Assembly: GCF_002210295.1 (NCBI RefSeq)
Contig: NZ_MWQH01000007.1
Coordinates: forward strand, 62,001-126,000
Source of the DNA: Fibrobacter sp. UWB5
Lineage (GTDB): Bacteria > Fibrobacterota > Fibrobacteria > Fibrobacterales > Fibrobacteraceae
Direction of reading: 5' to 3'
Length of the DNA: 64,000 bases
The notes beneath the pieces were generated by a model that worked only from the letters and a program-made list of their open reading frames with translations, was not told where the DNA came from and did not search any database. The translations under genes and the position numbers were made by a program. Below are positions 23,217-31,728 of the stretch, in pieces. How positions within the stretch are numbered: position 1 is the first letter of the stretch; every line of letters begins with the position of its first letter.

Positions 23217-24560
23217 ATGAACAGAATATTTTTATTAAGCGCGTTGACCGCCTTGTTTGTGGCGTGCTCTGAAGATTCTGTCTCGGGCAATGACGATAGC
23301 TCTGGCGAAAAGCTCGAAAGCTCCAGCAGCGTAGAGGAATCGTCGAGTTCGCTCGTTAAGTCAAGCTCTTCTGCAAAGAAGGCTCAGTCCAGTTCCTCGG
23401 AAAAGTCCTCTAAATCGAGTTCTTCAGAAAAATTGAAGAGTTCCAGTTCCTCAAAAACAAATTCCAGCTCTTCCGGAAAAACAACCGCTACGAGCTCTTC
23501 TCAAAATGTTCAGTCCAGCTCTTCTGCAGGATTGCTGAGTTCCAGTTCGGTACCTCAGTCCAGTTCGTCCGTGTTTGTGTGCAGCCAAAAATGGCCCTGC
23601 AGTATTTTGACTGAAGAATGCGACGCCTCTAAGATTGGTAATACGACGTTTTATCCGGATGGAAATAAAAAATTTTATTATGTGTGTGATTCGACGGGTT
23701 GGGTTGAAGCCACTTATGTAGAATATGACGTTTCCGGAAGGAAGTGCAAGGCTGATGGAGACACGCTTTGGGGCCATGTGGACAACTATCTCCATACGGA
23801 TTCGTTAAATCCGTATAGGGATTTGTATGTTTGCAGAAATGGGGAACTCTACAAAGATAATAGCAAGAGGTATTTTTCCAAGGAATGCAATGCCGCCAGA
23901 GAAAATGAGGAGCTGAAGAAAAAATACGTCACTTATGTTTGTAAGGGCGGCTACTGGAGTCGTAAAAGTCAACATACCGGTACAATGACCGATAGCCGTG
24001 ACGGACGTGAATACAGAACTGTCGGTATCGGCGACCATTTATGGATGCAAGAAGATTTGCAATATAAAGAGAATACTCTTTATTCGTGGTATACGGCGAC
24101 GGGTAATGGCAGTAATAATGGCGAAATAAGCGCCATGATTCGGGGCGTGTGTCCGGAAGGATGGCATTTGCCTACCTACTGGGATAGACAAGAACTCTCT
24201 GCATATGGCGGGTATGATGAATGCCTTGTCGGAAAAACGGGTTGGTCTGCTGATTCGATACGTTATTTTAAAGGCACGGATTGCTTGAATATGGAATTTT
24301 TGCCTAGAGACATCAGCAAACTCAAAAGTAAAGATGAAGGCCATGTGACGGGGATGTGGTATGCTGAGGCCAGTTCCAGTTATGCGTATGCCTTGATTAT
24401 TGAAAATGCAATTTATAGCGATGGAGCATCGGTGTCGTTTAGCACATACGCCTCTCGCAGCAAGTCGGATAGGCTGGTTGTTCGGTGTGTTATGGAAGAA
24501 CCCGGCGATCGAAGCTACAAATCTACGTCTGAAGCCCCGTACTACGAGAAATCGCGATAG
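23217..24560 (+). CDS. Fibrobacter major-paralog lipoprotein (poly-Ser linker)
   Basis: A 447-residue lipoprotein: lipobox FVAC (Cys17), a serine-rich linker of about 80 residues (SSSS runs with Lys and Glu), a Cys-containing middle part (about 120-250) and the C-terminal domain found in many copies only in Fibrobacter (about 255-440: DGREYRTVGIG, LWMQEDL, RGVCPEGWHLPT, VRCV). The domain resembles FISUMP/fibrobacter-slime surface proteins; its molecular role is not known. The long Ser linker suits a glycosylated stalk on the outer membrane. A close paralog follows on the same strand 53 nt later. Confidence 0.88.
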   Translation: MNRIFLLSALTALFVACSEDSVSGNDDSSGEKLESSSSVEESSSSLVKSSSSAKKAQSSSSEKSSKSSSSEKLKSSSSSKTNSSSSGKTTATSSSQNVQSSSSAGLLSSSSVPQSSSSVFVCSQKWPCSILTEECDASKIGNTTFYPDGNKKFYYVCDSTGWVEATYVEYDVSGRKCKADGDTLWGHVDNYLHTDSLNPYRDLYVCRNGELYKDNSKRYFSKECNAARENEELKKKYVTYVCKGGYWSRKSQHTGTMTDSRDGREYRTVGIGDHLWMQEDLQYKENTLYSWYTATGNGSNNGEISAMIRGVCPEGWHLPTYWDRQELSAYGGYDECLVGKTGWSADSIRYFKGTDCLNMEFLPRDISKLKSKDEGHVTGMWYAEASSSYAYALIIENAIYSDGASVSFSTYASRSKSDRLVVRCVMEEPGDRSYKSTSEAPYYEKSR

Positions 24561-24613
24561 ACGGGAAAGCTCTATTTTATAAATTGTGAGTAGAAGCAAT
24601 AAGAGAGGGGAGT

Positions 24614-26023
24614 ATGAAAAAAATCTTGTGGCTTTTTGCCTTGATGGCGCTGTTGGCTGCGTGCTCGGCAAGTGACTCGACATCGGGAAACGACGATCAG
24701 TCTGTCGCGGAAGAATCTTCCTCGAGCGTATCAAAAAATGATTCGGATGATGACGATATAAGCAGCGAGTCTTCGAAAGACAAGTCTTCGAGTTCTAGCA
24801 AAAAGGCGAAAAGCTCCAGCAGTGCAAAGGAATCTAAATCCAGCTCTTCTTCTGTTGCGGCCAAGGAGTCGTCTTCATCGAAGGGAGTGTCCTCTAGTTC
24901 AGAAGACCTGTCCAGTTCCAGCGAGGAAGCGCCGTCGTCTTCGTCAATAGCTTCTAGCTCGTCACGTTTTAATTGCCAGAGGGATTATTATTGCGCTTCG
25001 ATTGCTGAAAAATGCGATGAAGATATGCTGGATTCCTTTAAGATTGTGACTAAGTCCGAAACTAGGTATTATCATTGCGATACCAATGGATGGCAGTATC
25101 TTACTCATGCGGAATATGATACCTTCGGGAAAAAATGTGAGGCCGATGGCGATACGCTTTGGAGCAACCATGTTTTTAAGCATGAAGATGATTCGTTGAA
25201 TACGGGCAGAACCCTTTACATTTGTAGGGAAGGCAAGCCTGAACAAGTTATTAATTACTTGAAACATATTTATTTCGAGTGTAACGAAAAGAACCAAAAC
25301 AGAGTAGTTCAGAAAAAGTATTCCTCGTTTATTTGCCAAGGCAATGCTTGGAGCCTGCTTGACCAGGAAACGGGAACGATGGTGGATCCGCGCGATGGAA
25401 AGGAATACCGTACGGTGGGCATCGGGAATCACTTGTGGATGCAAGAGGAACTGCGGTATAATCAGAATCCGAGTACTAATGTGACTTATACCTGGAGCAC
25501 GGCGATGGGCGGCATTCCGGCTGCTGTGAAAGAGGGGGCAATCCTGAATACCTATGTTCAGGGGGTATGCCCGGATGGCTGGCGCGTAGCGTCTCACACT
25601 GATTTGGTTGAACTTTCCAGTTACTTTAAAGCGATGAGCGCATGGGTGTCTAATTTTGAGCAGCAGTGCTATATTGGGAAGGAAAATTGGTTCCGTTCTG
25701 GATCGCAATATGACCATTATGAAGGGACGGATTGTATGAACACGATGTTTTTCCCTGCAGATATAAGTGTCATCGGCAAAAAGTTGAAGGAGTCTGATAA
25801 AGGGCACTTGACGGGAATGTGGGTTTCTTGGGGGCGAGAGTATGAGGGTGAAGCATTATTGATTAGTAATGCGCGGTTTACGGGCGGAACGACGGTCCCT
25901 TTTAAGGAATACGGCAATTACAGCATGTCGTCTGCATTTACGGTCCGCTGCGTCAAAAACGAAGACGGGGAATACGCCTATAAAACCGCTTTGCAGGCGC
26001 CGACGTATACCGTATCCAGGTAG
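24614..26023 (+). CDS. Fibrobacter major-paralog lipoprotein, second copy
   Basis: A 469-residue paralog of the previous gene with the same plan: lipobox LAAC (Cys17), Ser/Lys linker (about 30-118), a middle region with conserved Cys (NCQRDYYCASIAEKCDED in part; CDTNGWQYLTHAEYDTFGKKCEADGDTLW matches the first copy in pattern), and the major-paralog domain (DGKEYRTVGIG, LWMQEEL, GVCPDGWRV, VRCVKNEDGEYAYK). It has its own leader with GAGAGGGGAG ribosome-binding site and a TATTTTATAAATTG promoter-like stretch. The two genes differ too much to be a recent duplication. Confidence 0.88.
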   Translation: MKKILWLFALMALLAACSASDSTSGNDDQSVAEESSSSVSKNDSDDDDISSESSKDKSSSSSKKAKSSSSAKESKSSSSSVAAKESSSSKGVSSSSEDLSSSSEEAPSSSSIASSSSRFNCQRDYYCASIAEKCDEDMLDSFKIVTKSETRYYHCDTNGWQYLTHAEYDTFGKKCEADGDTLWSNHVFKHEDDSLNTGRTLYICREGKPEQVINYLKHIYFECNEKNQNRVVQKKYSSFICQGNAWSLLDQETGTMVDPRDGKEYRTVGIGNHLWMQEELRYNQNPSTNVTYTWSTAMGGIPAAVKEGAILNTYVQGVCPDGWRVASHTDLVELSSYFKAMSAWVSNFEQQCYIGKENWFRSGSQYDHYEGTDCMNTMFFPADISVIGKKLKESDKGHLTGMWVSWGREYEGEALLISNARFTGGTTVPFKEYGNYSMSSAFTVRCVKNEDGEYAYKTALQAPTYTVSR

Positions 26024-26033
26024 TGTTTTTTTG

Positions 26034-26039
26034 TAAATT
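26034..26039 (+). promoter_or_regulatory. TAAATT -10 box of a probable leaderless gene
   Basis: TAAATT is followed by ATGGTT and then the ATG at 26046; no ribosome-binding site is present. Confidence 0.5.
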
Positions 26040-26045
26040 ATGGTT

Positions 26046-29000
26046 ATGAAGTTGAATGCTAAGATTTTTGCATTGGTTTTTGGGCTATTCTCTTTAGCGA
26101 CGACGTTTGCGGCAGATACGCTGCAGGTGTTTGCCATTCGTGTGGAATTTGCCGAAGAAAAGACAGATAACAGCCTGACGACAGGAACGGGGCTTTTTGA
26201 TTCGGACAAGGCGAAGAAAGATGCCTATAGCCTGGACCCGCAGGGGGTTCGAAACAGCGCTCCTTACTGGAGAAAGCATTTTGAATTTGCCAACGCCTAC
26301 TTTAACAAGGCGAGTAACGGCAATGTGGTGATCGATGCGCATATTTATCCGAAGGAATCGAGCGCCTACAAGCTGAAAAAGCAGATTATCGATTATAACC
26401 GCACGAGTAAGATGAAAGGCGAAAAGACCGCGGAATTCGACGATGCCCGCAGCCGCGACTACTTGCAGTTTATTTATGACGCCGTAATGGCAGCGCACGA
26501 ATCGGGCGATTCTCCGTTCAAGGAACCGCTTTCGAAAAACCCGAATACCAAGCGTGCCTACATGATTATCCATGCGGGCGCAAGCCGCCTGGTCGATGGC
26601 GGTAGCATGGGAACGCGCGGCGCCGATACGCCGGGCGACTTCATGGATGTGTACATTGACAAGTCCGCCTGGCAGTACTTGCCGGATTCGATCAAGAATG
26701 CGGCATTCCATAAGGAAGGCAAGAAGGCGAATGGCAAGGATTCGCTGGTGGCCGAGGGTCTGATTTTGAAGGGCGCTGCCGTCGATACGCTGAAGTCAAT
26801 CATGGTCACGAGCGAAACCGCGTCGCAAGACGGCCTGAACTGGGGCGTGAACGGAATCATCGTGAACCAGATCGCGCGCGAACTGGGGCTCCCGAATACC
26901 TACGATGTGGTGAAGGGCATTAGCCGCTTGGGTTATTACGATGTGATGGACTTTGCGGGCTACAACGCGGGCAATGGATTCTTGCCTTCGCTGCCGGCGG
27001 CATGGGAACGCGCCTACATGGGCTGGACTCCGGTAAAAGAAGTGCGCCCGGTGGCGGGTAAGCCTGTGACAGTCGAAATTTCGGCGGCTGGAACGGGAAG
27101 CGGAACTGAAATCGTGAAAGTCCCGCTAAGCGCAAGCGAATACTTGCTGATTGAAAACCGTCAGCGCAGCTGGAATAAAGAAGGCGAAGTCAGCGTGTCG
27201 TTGAGTGGTGCGGGCGAAAGTTCCGATACGACAATCAAGACCGTGCCTGTAGACAGCTTACATTTGGTTTTTGAAGATAGCGTGGATTGTGCGAAAAAGT
27301 GCAAGGCCAACAAGAAAAAGGCGAAGGGCGTTATCGTCGACATTAGCAGCTACGATGCGGGCCTCCCGGCGAGCGGCATTGTGGTGTGGCGCGTGAATGA
27401 CTGGTACTTGCGCGAAACCTTGGAATATGGCATCGCGAACTTCTGGGGTGGCGACACCTTGCGCGATCACCAGTTCGGTATCGCGATGGTGGAAGCTGAC
27501 GGCATTTTGAGCATTGGCAAGACGTTCAAGAATGCCCTTGGCGAAGATACTTATGACTACGGCTCGGGTACGGACTTGTTGCCGCACTTGCGCAAGCCGG
27601 GCAAGGATTCCAAGCAAAAGTTCGATACGGTCAAGACGATTGGTTCTACCGGTTATGCAAACACCATGACAACCCAGGGCGGCTATACCGGAATCAAGAT
27701 TGCGGTGAATGTGCCGAAGGGTGCCCGTGTTGAAAAGACCTCTAATTCGTTCATGGGCGATAGCGTGGTGAACTTTGGCGCGCAAAAGATTAGCGTGACC
27801 ATTAGCATTGACGACGGAAGCATCGATGGTGCCGAATTCCCGCGTAACATTGGCCTTGCCTCTGCCGTGCGTGGCGCCGTGTTTGTAGACGATCCTGAAA
27901 AAGATGGCGAAAAGCTCTTGGTCGTAGGCGCCATGGATGGAACGCTCCAGGTATTCAATGCGATGGGCGACACCTTGTTCCCGGCGGATACGGTTATCAA
28001 GCAGAAGACTTTGACCCGTAACAGCGCCGAACGCGAGGTGCCTCTGTACCGTGTGGGCGCAAGCTACGGTCCGTTGGTAGGCATGGCAAGCGACGGCAAG
28101 GATGTTTACAGCTTGCATACCAAGAAACTCGTGAAGACGTCTTTTGCGGGCGGATTCCCGGTGCAGCAGGAAATTGACATCGATTCCGCGACGGCGGGGC
28201 CTCTGGTTTATGATGGAAAAATTATGGTTGCAGATAAAACGGAAGGAAGGAACTTTGTGTGGACCTTTAGCGGGGCGTCGTTTGACGGGAAGTCCGCTCC
28301 TATACGTGAAATTCCTGCGCCCGTTGTCGATATGGTAAAGTGCTCAAGAACGGATGATGCTTTCGCCCTTGCTGTTGTGACGGCCGAAAATTTTGTTTAT
28401 AAAAAATACGGGAAGAAACTGGATGGTGTGTCCGGTGAAAGGTGGAAAATTGCATGCACTGATTTGGACCGCGATGGATCGGACGATGTAATCGTGGTGG
28501 GCAGTCGCGGTACGGTGGCTGCATACGTCGAGGGCGAAATGGAACTGAAAGCGCTCTGGACCAAGAGCTACAAGCGCGGCGCCGCCGGTACGAGCGGCTT
28601 GAAGGATGAAACCTCGGGCATTGCTATCGGTGACATCAACGGTGATGGCTACCCCGAAATCGTGTTCCTGGGCGATAATCTGGTTTATGCGCTGGACCGT
28701 TCGGGACTTCCGATTGCAGGGTTCCCGGTGAAGATTAGCCGCGGTGCGCCTGTTTATGGATTCTTTAGCGACCCGATTCTGGTGGACGTCAATGGCGACG
28801 ATATGCCTGAAATCCTGGTGCCGAGCAGCGATGGTCTGGTGTATGCGTTTACAGGCAAGGGCAAGCAGGTGACGGATGGCTTCCCGCTGGCGGCTGGCAG
28901 CTACGAAGACATGGATTCGACAAGCGTGATTCAGCCGATGAGCATCTTTGTGGCGAATGCCGTGTCTGACAAGAAATCGAAGGGACCGGAACTTTATGCA

Positions 29001-29444
29001 TTGCATCGCGACGGTGTGACCGCTTTCCGCCTGCGCAAGGCCTCTAGCGATGCCGCAGAATCGGATGCCGCATGGACGCTCCCCGCTGGCGGTAACGAAC
29101 GTACGGGTTACTTTGATGCCTCCAAGCTTGCTGACGTAAAGAAGGTTTCTTCGAAGGATGAAATTTCGGAATTCTTCATGTTTCCGAACCCGGTTCGTGG
29201 CGGCAAGGCGAAGGCCCGCTTTGAAGTGGGTGCGGATGCAAAGAATGCGACCATTGAACTCTACGATATTACGGGTCTTTGCGTATTCAAGGCCAAGATG
29301 AGCGATGTGAAGCAAGGTCGCAACCAGTTTGAAAACCTCGATTTGAAGGACTTGGGTTCCGATGTCTATACCGCTCGTCTCAAGGTAAAATTTGAAAGCG
29401 GCAAGACCAAGCAGAAACTCTACCGCGTAGGAGTGGTGAAGTAA
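26046..29444 (+). CDS. Secreted M6-peptidase-like protein without zinc site, with FG-GAP repeats and sorting module
   Basis: A 1,132-residue exported protein. ATG 26046 is preferred to ATG 26040, which abuts the -10 box. Signal peptide ends near TTFA-ADT. Residues about 25-330 match the immune-inhibitor-A (M6) peptidase layout, but the zinc motif HExxH reads NQIAR (274-278) just before the conserved ELGLPNTYD and the later YYDVMD. So it should be inactive as a metalloprotease. The second half has FG-GAP/integrin-alpha-like calcium loops (GDINGDGYPEIV, DVNGDDMPEIL) of a beta-propeller, and a C-terminal sorting module (FPNPVRGG, IELYDITG). The gene overlaps the next by 1 nt. Confidence 0.78.
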   Translation: MKLNAKIFALVFGLFSLATTFAADTLQVFAIRVEFAEEKTDNSLTTGTGLFDSDKAKKDAYSLDPQGVRNSAPYWRKHFEFANAYFNKASNGNVVIDAHIYPKESSAYKLKKQIIDYNRTSKMKGEKTAEFDDARSRDYLQFIYDAVMAAHESGDSPFKEPLSKNPNTKRAYMIIHAGASRLVDGGSMGTRGADTPGDFMDVYIDKSAWQYLPDSIKNAAFHKEGKKANGKDSLVAEGLILKGAAVDTLKSIMVTSETASQDGLNWGVNGIIVNQIARELGLPNTYDVVKGISRLGYYDVMDFAGYNAGNGFLPSLPAAWERAYMGWTPVKEVRPVAGKPVTVEISAAGTGSGTEIVKVPLSASEYLLIENRQRSWNKEGEVSVSLSGAGESSDTTIKTVPVDSLHLVFEDSVDCAKKCKANKKKAKGVIVDISSYDAGLPASGIVVWRVNDWYLRETLEYGIANFWGGDTLRDHQFGIAMVEADGILSIGKTFKNALGEDTYDYGSGTDLLPHLRKPGKDSKQKFDTVKTIGSTGYANTMTTQGGYTGIKIAVNVPKGARVEKTSNSFMGDSVVNFGAQKISVTISIDDGSIDGAEFPRNIGLASAVRGAVFVDDPEKDGEKLLVVGAMDGTLQVFNAMGDTLFPADTVIKQKTLTRNSAEREVPLYRVGASYGPLVGMASDGKDVYSLHTKKLVKTSFAGGFPVQQEIDIDSATAGPLVYDGKIMVADKTEGRNFVWTFSGASFDGKSAPIREIPAPVVDMVKCSRTDDAFALAVVTAENFVYKKYGKKLDGVSGERWKIACTDLDRDGSDDVIVVGSRGTVAAYVEGEMELKALWTKSYKRGAAGTSGLKDETSGIAIGDINGDGYPEIVFLGDNLVYALDRSGLPIAGFPVKISRGAPVYGFFSDPILVDVNGDDMPEILVPSSDGLVYAFTGKGKQVTDGFPLAAGSYEDMDSTSVIQPMSIFVANAVSDKKSKGPELYALHRDGVTAFRLRKASSDAAESDAAWTLPAGGNERTGYFDASKLADVKKVSSKDEISEFFMFPNPVRGGKAKARFEVGADAKNATIELYDITGLCVFKAKMSDVKQGRNQFENLDLKDLGSDVYTARLKVKFESGKTKQKLYRVGVVK

Positions 29445-30334
29445 TGTCTAGAATGGGGCTCCTGTTGGCCGGTATGGCTGTGTTTTCCCTAGTCGCCTGT
29501 ACGGCGAATGGGGATTCCGCCGATGCATCGCCCACGTACCATCGTGGCGGAAATGCGAGTGCAGACAAGAGTTCCGACAGCAAGGCGACTTCTAGTTCTT
29601 CGACGGATTCGGATTCTTCGGATTATTCGATTCAAGATTTGGTTGAAATGGTGAGCGTTCCCGCCGTTGCGTATTCTCGCGGGACGGTCGAATACCGGGT
29701 GGATGCATTTGCAATCGGTAAAACCGAGGTGACTCAAGGCCTGTATCGCAAAGTCATGGGTGCCATTTCTAAAGATGACGACTTGGGCGACGATTTTCCG
29801 GTTTTCAATGTGAGCTGGTACGATGCAGCTCTCTTTTGCAATGCGCTGTCTAAAAAGGCGGGGTTGGATACGGCTTACGTTTACGAGTCGGTCAATGATG
29901 GTGGTGAATTGATTAATTTGTCTATAAACTACGCTGCGACGACTGTACGACTCCCGACTGAAATGGAATGGGAAATTGCAACTCGCGCGGGTACTTCGAC
30001 CACCTACTACTGGGATACCGATGTGGCCTCGAAATATGCGTATTACGCACAAGATAAGGGACCTGTGGCGGTCGCCGGCTTTACTCCGAATGCGCTCGGC
30101 CTTTACGATATGGCGGGCAATGTCGCCGAATGGGTGAACGATTGGTACAGCGCGTATCCGACGGTTTCGCAAGAGAACTATACAGGCCCTGTTGAGGGTA
30201 AGTACAAGGGAATTCGTGGCGGCGGGTGGTCCGATAAGGCGCCTGCGCTTGCTTCTGCCGAACGCGACAAGAAAGACCCCAAGTACCATAGTCAGATGGT
30301 CGGTTTTAGGGTTGTCTATTCCAAGGGATTTTAG
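29444..30334 (+). CDS. FGE/SUMF1-domain lipoprotein
   Basis: A 296-residue lipoprotein: lipobox LVAC (Cys19), Ser/Asp-rich linker, then a formylglycine-generating-enzyme-like C-type-lectin fold (about 70-295: IGKTEVTQGLY, NVSWYDAALFCNAL, RLPTEMEWEIATRAG, GLYDMAGNVAEWVNDW, RGGGW, VGFRVV). The two catalytic cysteines of true FGE near the C terminus are absent (GGGWSDKAPALASAERD), so it is not a sulfatase-activating enzyme but a binding or structural member. It starts in the TAATG overlap with the M6-like gene, which implies coupled translation and a possible joint function at the surface. Confidence 0.88.
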   Translation: MSRMGLLLAGMAVFSLVACTANGDSADASPTYHRGGNASADKSSDSKATSSSSTDSDSSDYSIQDLVEMVSVPAVAYSRGTVEYRVDAFAIGKTEVTQGLYRKVMGAISKDDDLGDDFPVFNVSWYDAALFCNALSKKAGLDTAYVYESVNDGGELINLSINYAATTVRLPTEMEWEIATRAGTSTTYYWDTDVASKYAYYAQDKGPVAVAGFTPNALGLYDMAGNVAEWVNDWYSAYPTVSQENYTGPVEGKYKGIRGGGWSDKAPALASAERDKKDPKYHSQMVGFRVVYSKGF

Positions 30335-30367
30335 GCGTTTTAAAAGCCTGTCTAAAACTTAAATTGC

Positions 30368-30373
30368 TAAATT
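30368..30373 (+). promoter_or_regulatory. TAAATT -10 box of a probable leaderless gene
   Basis: TAAATT, then GTGAACC (7 nt), then ATG 30381, without a ribosome-binding site. Confidence 0.5.
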
Positions 30374-30380
30374 GTGAACC

Positions 30381-30947
30381 ATGAAGAAGTTGAAAACCGT
30401 GGTTCTACCTGTTGCAAGAATGGCAATGCCGTTGCTTGCTGTTTTTGCCCTGATGGCTTGTGAAGAGGAAAAGTCCGAGCCCCTGCCGGATCTTCCGCCG
30501 ATTGAAATCCCGAAGGATGTTCCGGGGCTTTATTCCGGTAGCCTGCCGTGCGATGACTGCACTAGCCGTATGGTGCGCATGACGCTTGGCGAAGACAGCT
30601 CCGTAGAAGCGATTCAGCTTGTTTTGCGCGATACGATGGAAACGGATTCCCTGAAGGGAACGTATGCCGTGACCGACAGTACAATCAAGGTGTCTCTTGA
30701 GGGGGGCAAAGGTCATTGGAACTTCAAGCGCGCCAAGTTCGGCAATTTGCAGTACATGACGGCGGCCGGTACCGTTTACGAAGACAAAGACGGCATGAAG
30801 TCTGAATTGATCCGCATTTTCAAGGTTAAGCCGAAGACGCTCGCGAAAGATACTGCAAAGGATGTCGCTAAGGATACGGCCAATGTGACCGCCAATGATT
30901 CTGTTGCCGCGGACACGGTTAAGAAGGAAGAACAGCCCAAGGAGTAA
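30381..30947 (+). CDS. NlpE-like lipoprotein
   Basis: A 188-residue lipoprotein: lipobox LMAC (Cys27), then GLYSGSLPCDDCTS (Cys57, Cys60), the motif of NlpE N-terminal domains, where the CxxC pair senses redox state or copper. A six-stranded barrel is consistent with the remaining pattern (VRMTLGEDS, GTYAVTDS). The C-terminal 35 residues are a Lys/Asp/Thr-rich repeat tail (KDTAKDVAKDTA). In enterobacteria NlpE signals to Cpx. Here the gene immediately after it, 1 nt away, is a LytTR response regulator, which invites a sensor-regulator link; that is inference. Confidence 0.85.
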   Translation: MKKLKTVVLPVARMAMPLLAVFALMACEEEKSEPLPDLPPIEIPKDVPGLYSGSLPCDDCTSRMVRMTLGEDSSVEAIQLVLRDTMETDSLKGTYAVTDSTIKVSLEGGKGHWNFKRAKFGNLQYMTAAGTVYEDKDGMKSELIRIFKVKPKTLAKDTAKDVAKDTANVTANDSVAADTVKKEEQPKE

Positions 30948-30948
30948 T

Positions 30949-31716
30949 ATGCAGTGTACTGCACTTGTCATTGACGACGAACCGCTTGCCCGCAAGCGCA
31001 TGATTTCGCTTTTGGAACCTTATACTTCCGAGATTGAAATCTTGGGGGAGGCGGGCTCTGGTGCGCAGGCTGTCAAGATGATTCACGAAATGATTCCTGA
31101 CGTGGTGTTTCTGGATATCCAGATGCCCGATATGGATGCGTTTGAAGTTCTGCATTCTTTGCAGGGCGACGATGTGCCGCTCGTGATATTCACGACGGCG
31201 TTCGATAATTTTGCCCTGAAGGCTTTTGAAGAAAATACGGTGGATTACCTTTTGAAGCCGGTGGTGCCCGAACGCTTGGCTGTAGCCATTGAAAAATTGC
31301 GCAAGGCGATTCCGCAGGTGGATGACACGACGATTCCCTCTGACTTGAACTGGGAAAAGTTGCGTAATCTTGTGGACATGAGTGGCCTGTACTTGCAACG
31401 TTTGCAGGTGAAAGTGGGCGACCGCATTGTATTTGTGAATATTGACGAAGTGATTCGTTTCCACAGCGAAGAAAAGTACACGACCGTCTATACCGTGAAC
31501 GGCCAGTATGTGATTGATACACCGCTGGTGGAACTGGAAAAGAAACTGGACCCGAGGCACTTTACGCGTGTGCACCGTTCGCATATTGTGGCAATCGATT
31601 ACATTGCCGAATGCCGTAAGGGTGATGCCGGTCGCATGGTGATGGTGCTTCGCGACAAGGCTGCAACCCAGCTGGTGGTGAGCCGTTCGCTCGTCAAGAA
31701 AATCCGTAACCTCTAA
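30949..31716 (+). CDS. LytTR-family response regulator
   Basis: A 255-residue regulator: receiver domain (1-120; acidic pair D9-D10, phospho-acceptor D56 in FLDIQMPD, conserved K near 105 in YLLKP) and a LytTR DNA-binding domain (about 150-255; VNIDEVIRFHSEEKYTTVYT, FTRVHRSHIVAIDYI in part). The start ATG 30949 follows GGAG and lies 1 nt after the NlpE-like stop; an upstream in-frame start would overlap that gene. No LytS-type histidine kinase is encoded in the window, so it is an orphan here. Confidence 0.93.
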   Translation: MQCTALVIDDEPLARKRMISLLEPYTSEIEILGEAGSGAQAVKMIHEMIPDVVFLDIQMPDMDAFEVLHSLQGDDVPLVIFTTAFDNFALKAFEENTVDYLLKPVVPERLAVAIEKLRKAIPQVDDTTIPSDLNWEKLRNLVDMSGLYLQRLQVKVGDRIVFVNIDEVIRFHSEEKYTTVYTVNGQYVIDTPLVELEKKLDPRHFTRVHRSHIVAIDYIAECRKGDAGRMVMVLRDKAATQLVVSRSLVKKIRNL

Positions 31717-31728
31717 TAGTTTATTCCG

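Noticed and set aside
23341-23580. Ser-codon-rich DNA as a tandem repeat locus
   Set aside because: AGC/TCG/TCT/TCC codons are mixed and irregular, so it is a poly-serine linker rather than a slipping DNA repeat.
29444-30334. True formylglycine-generating enzyme
   Set aside because: The two catalytic cysteines are missing and there is no sulfatase nearby.
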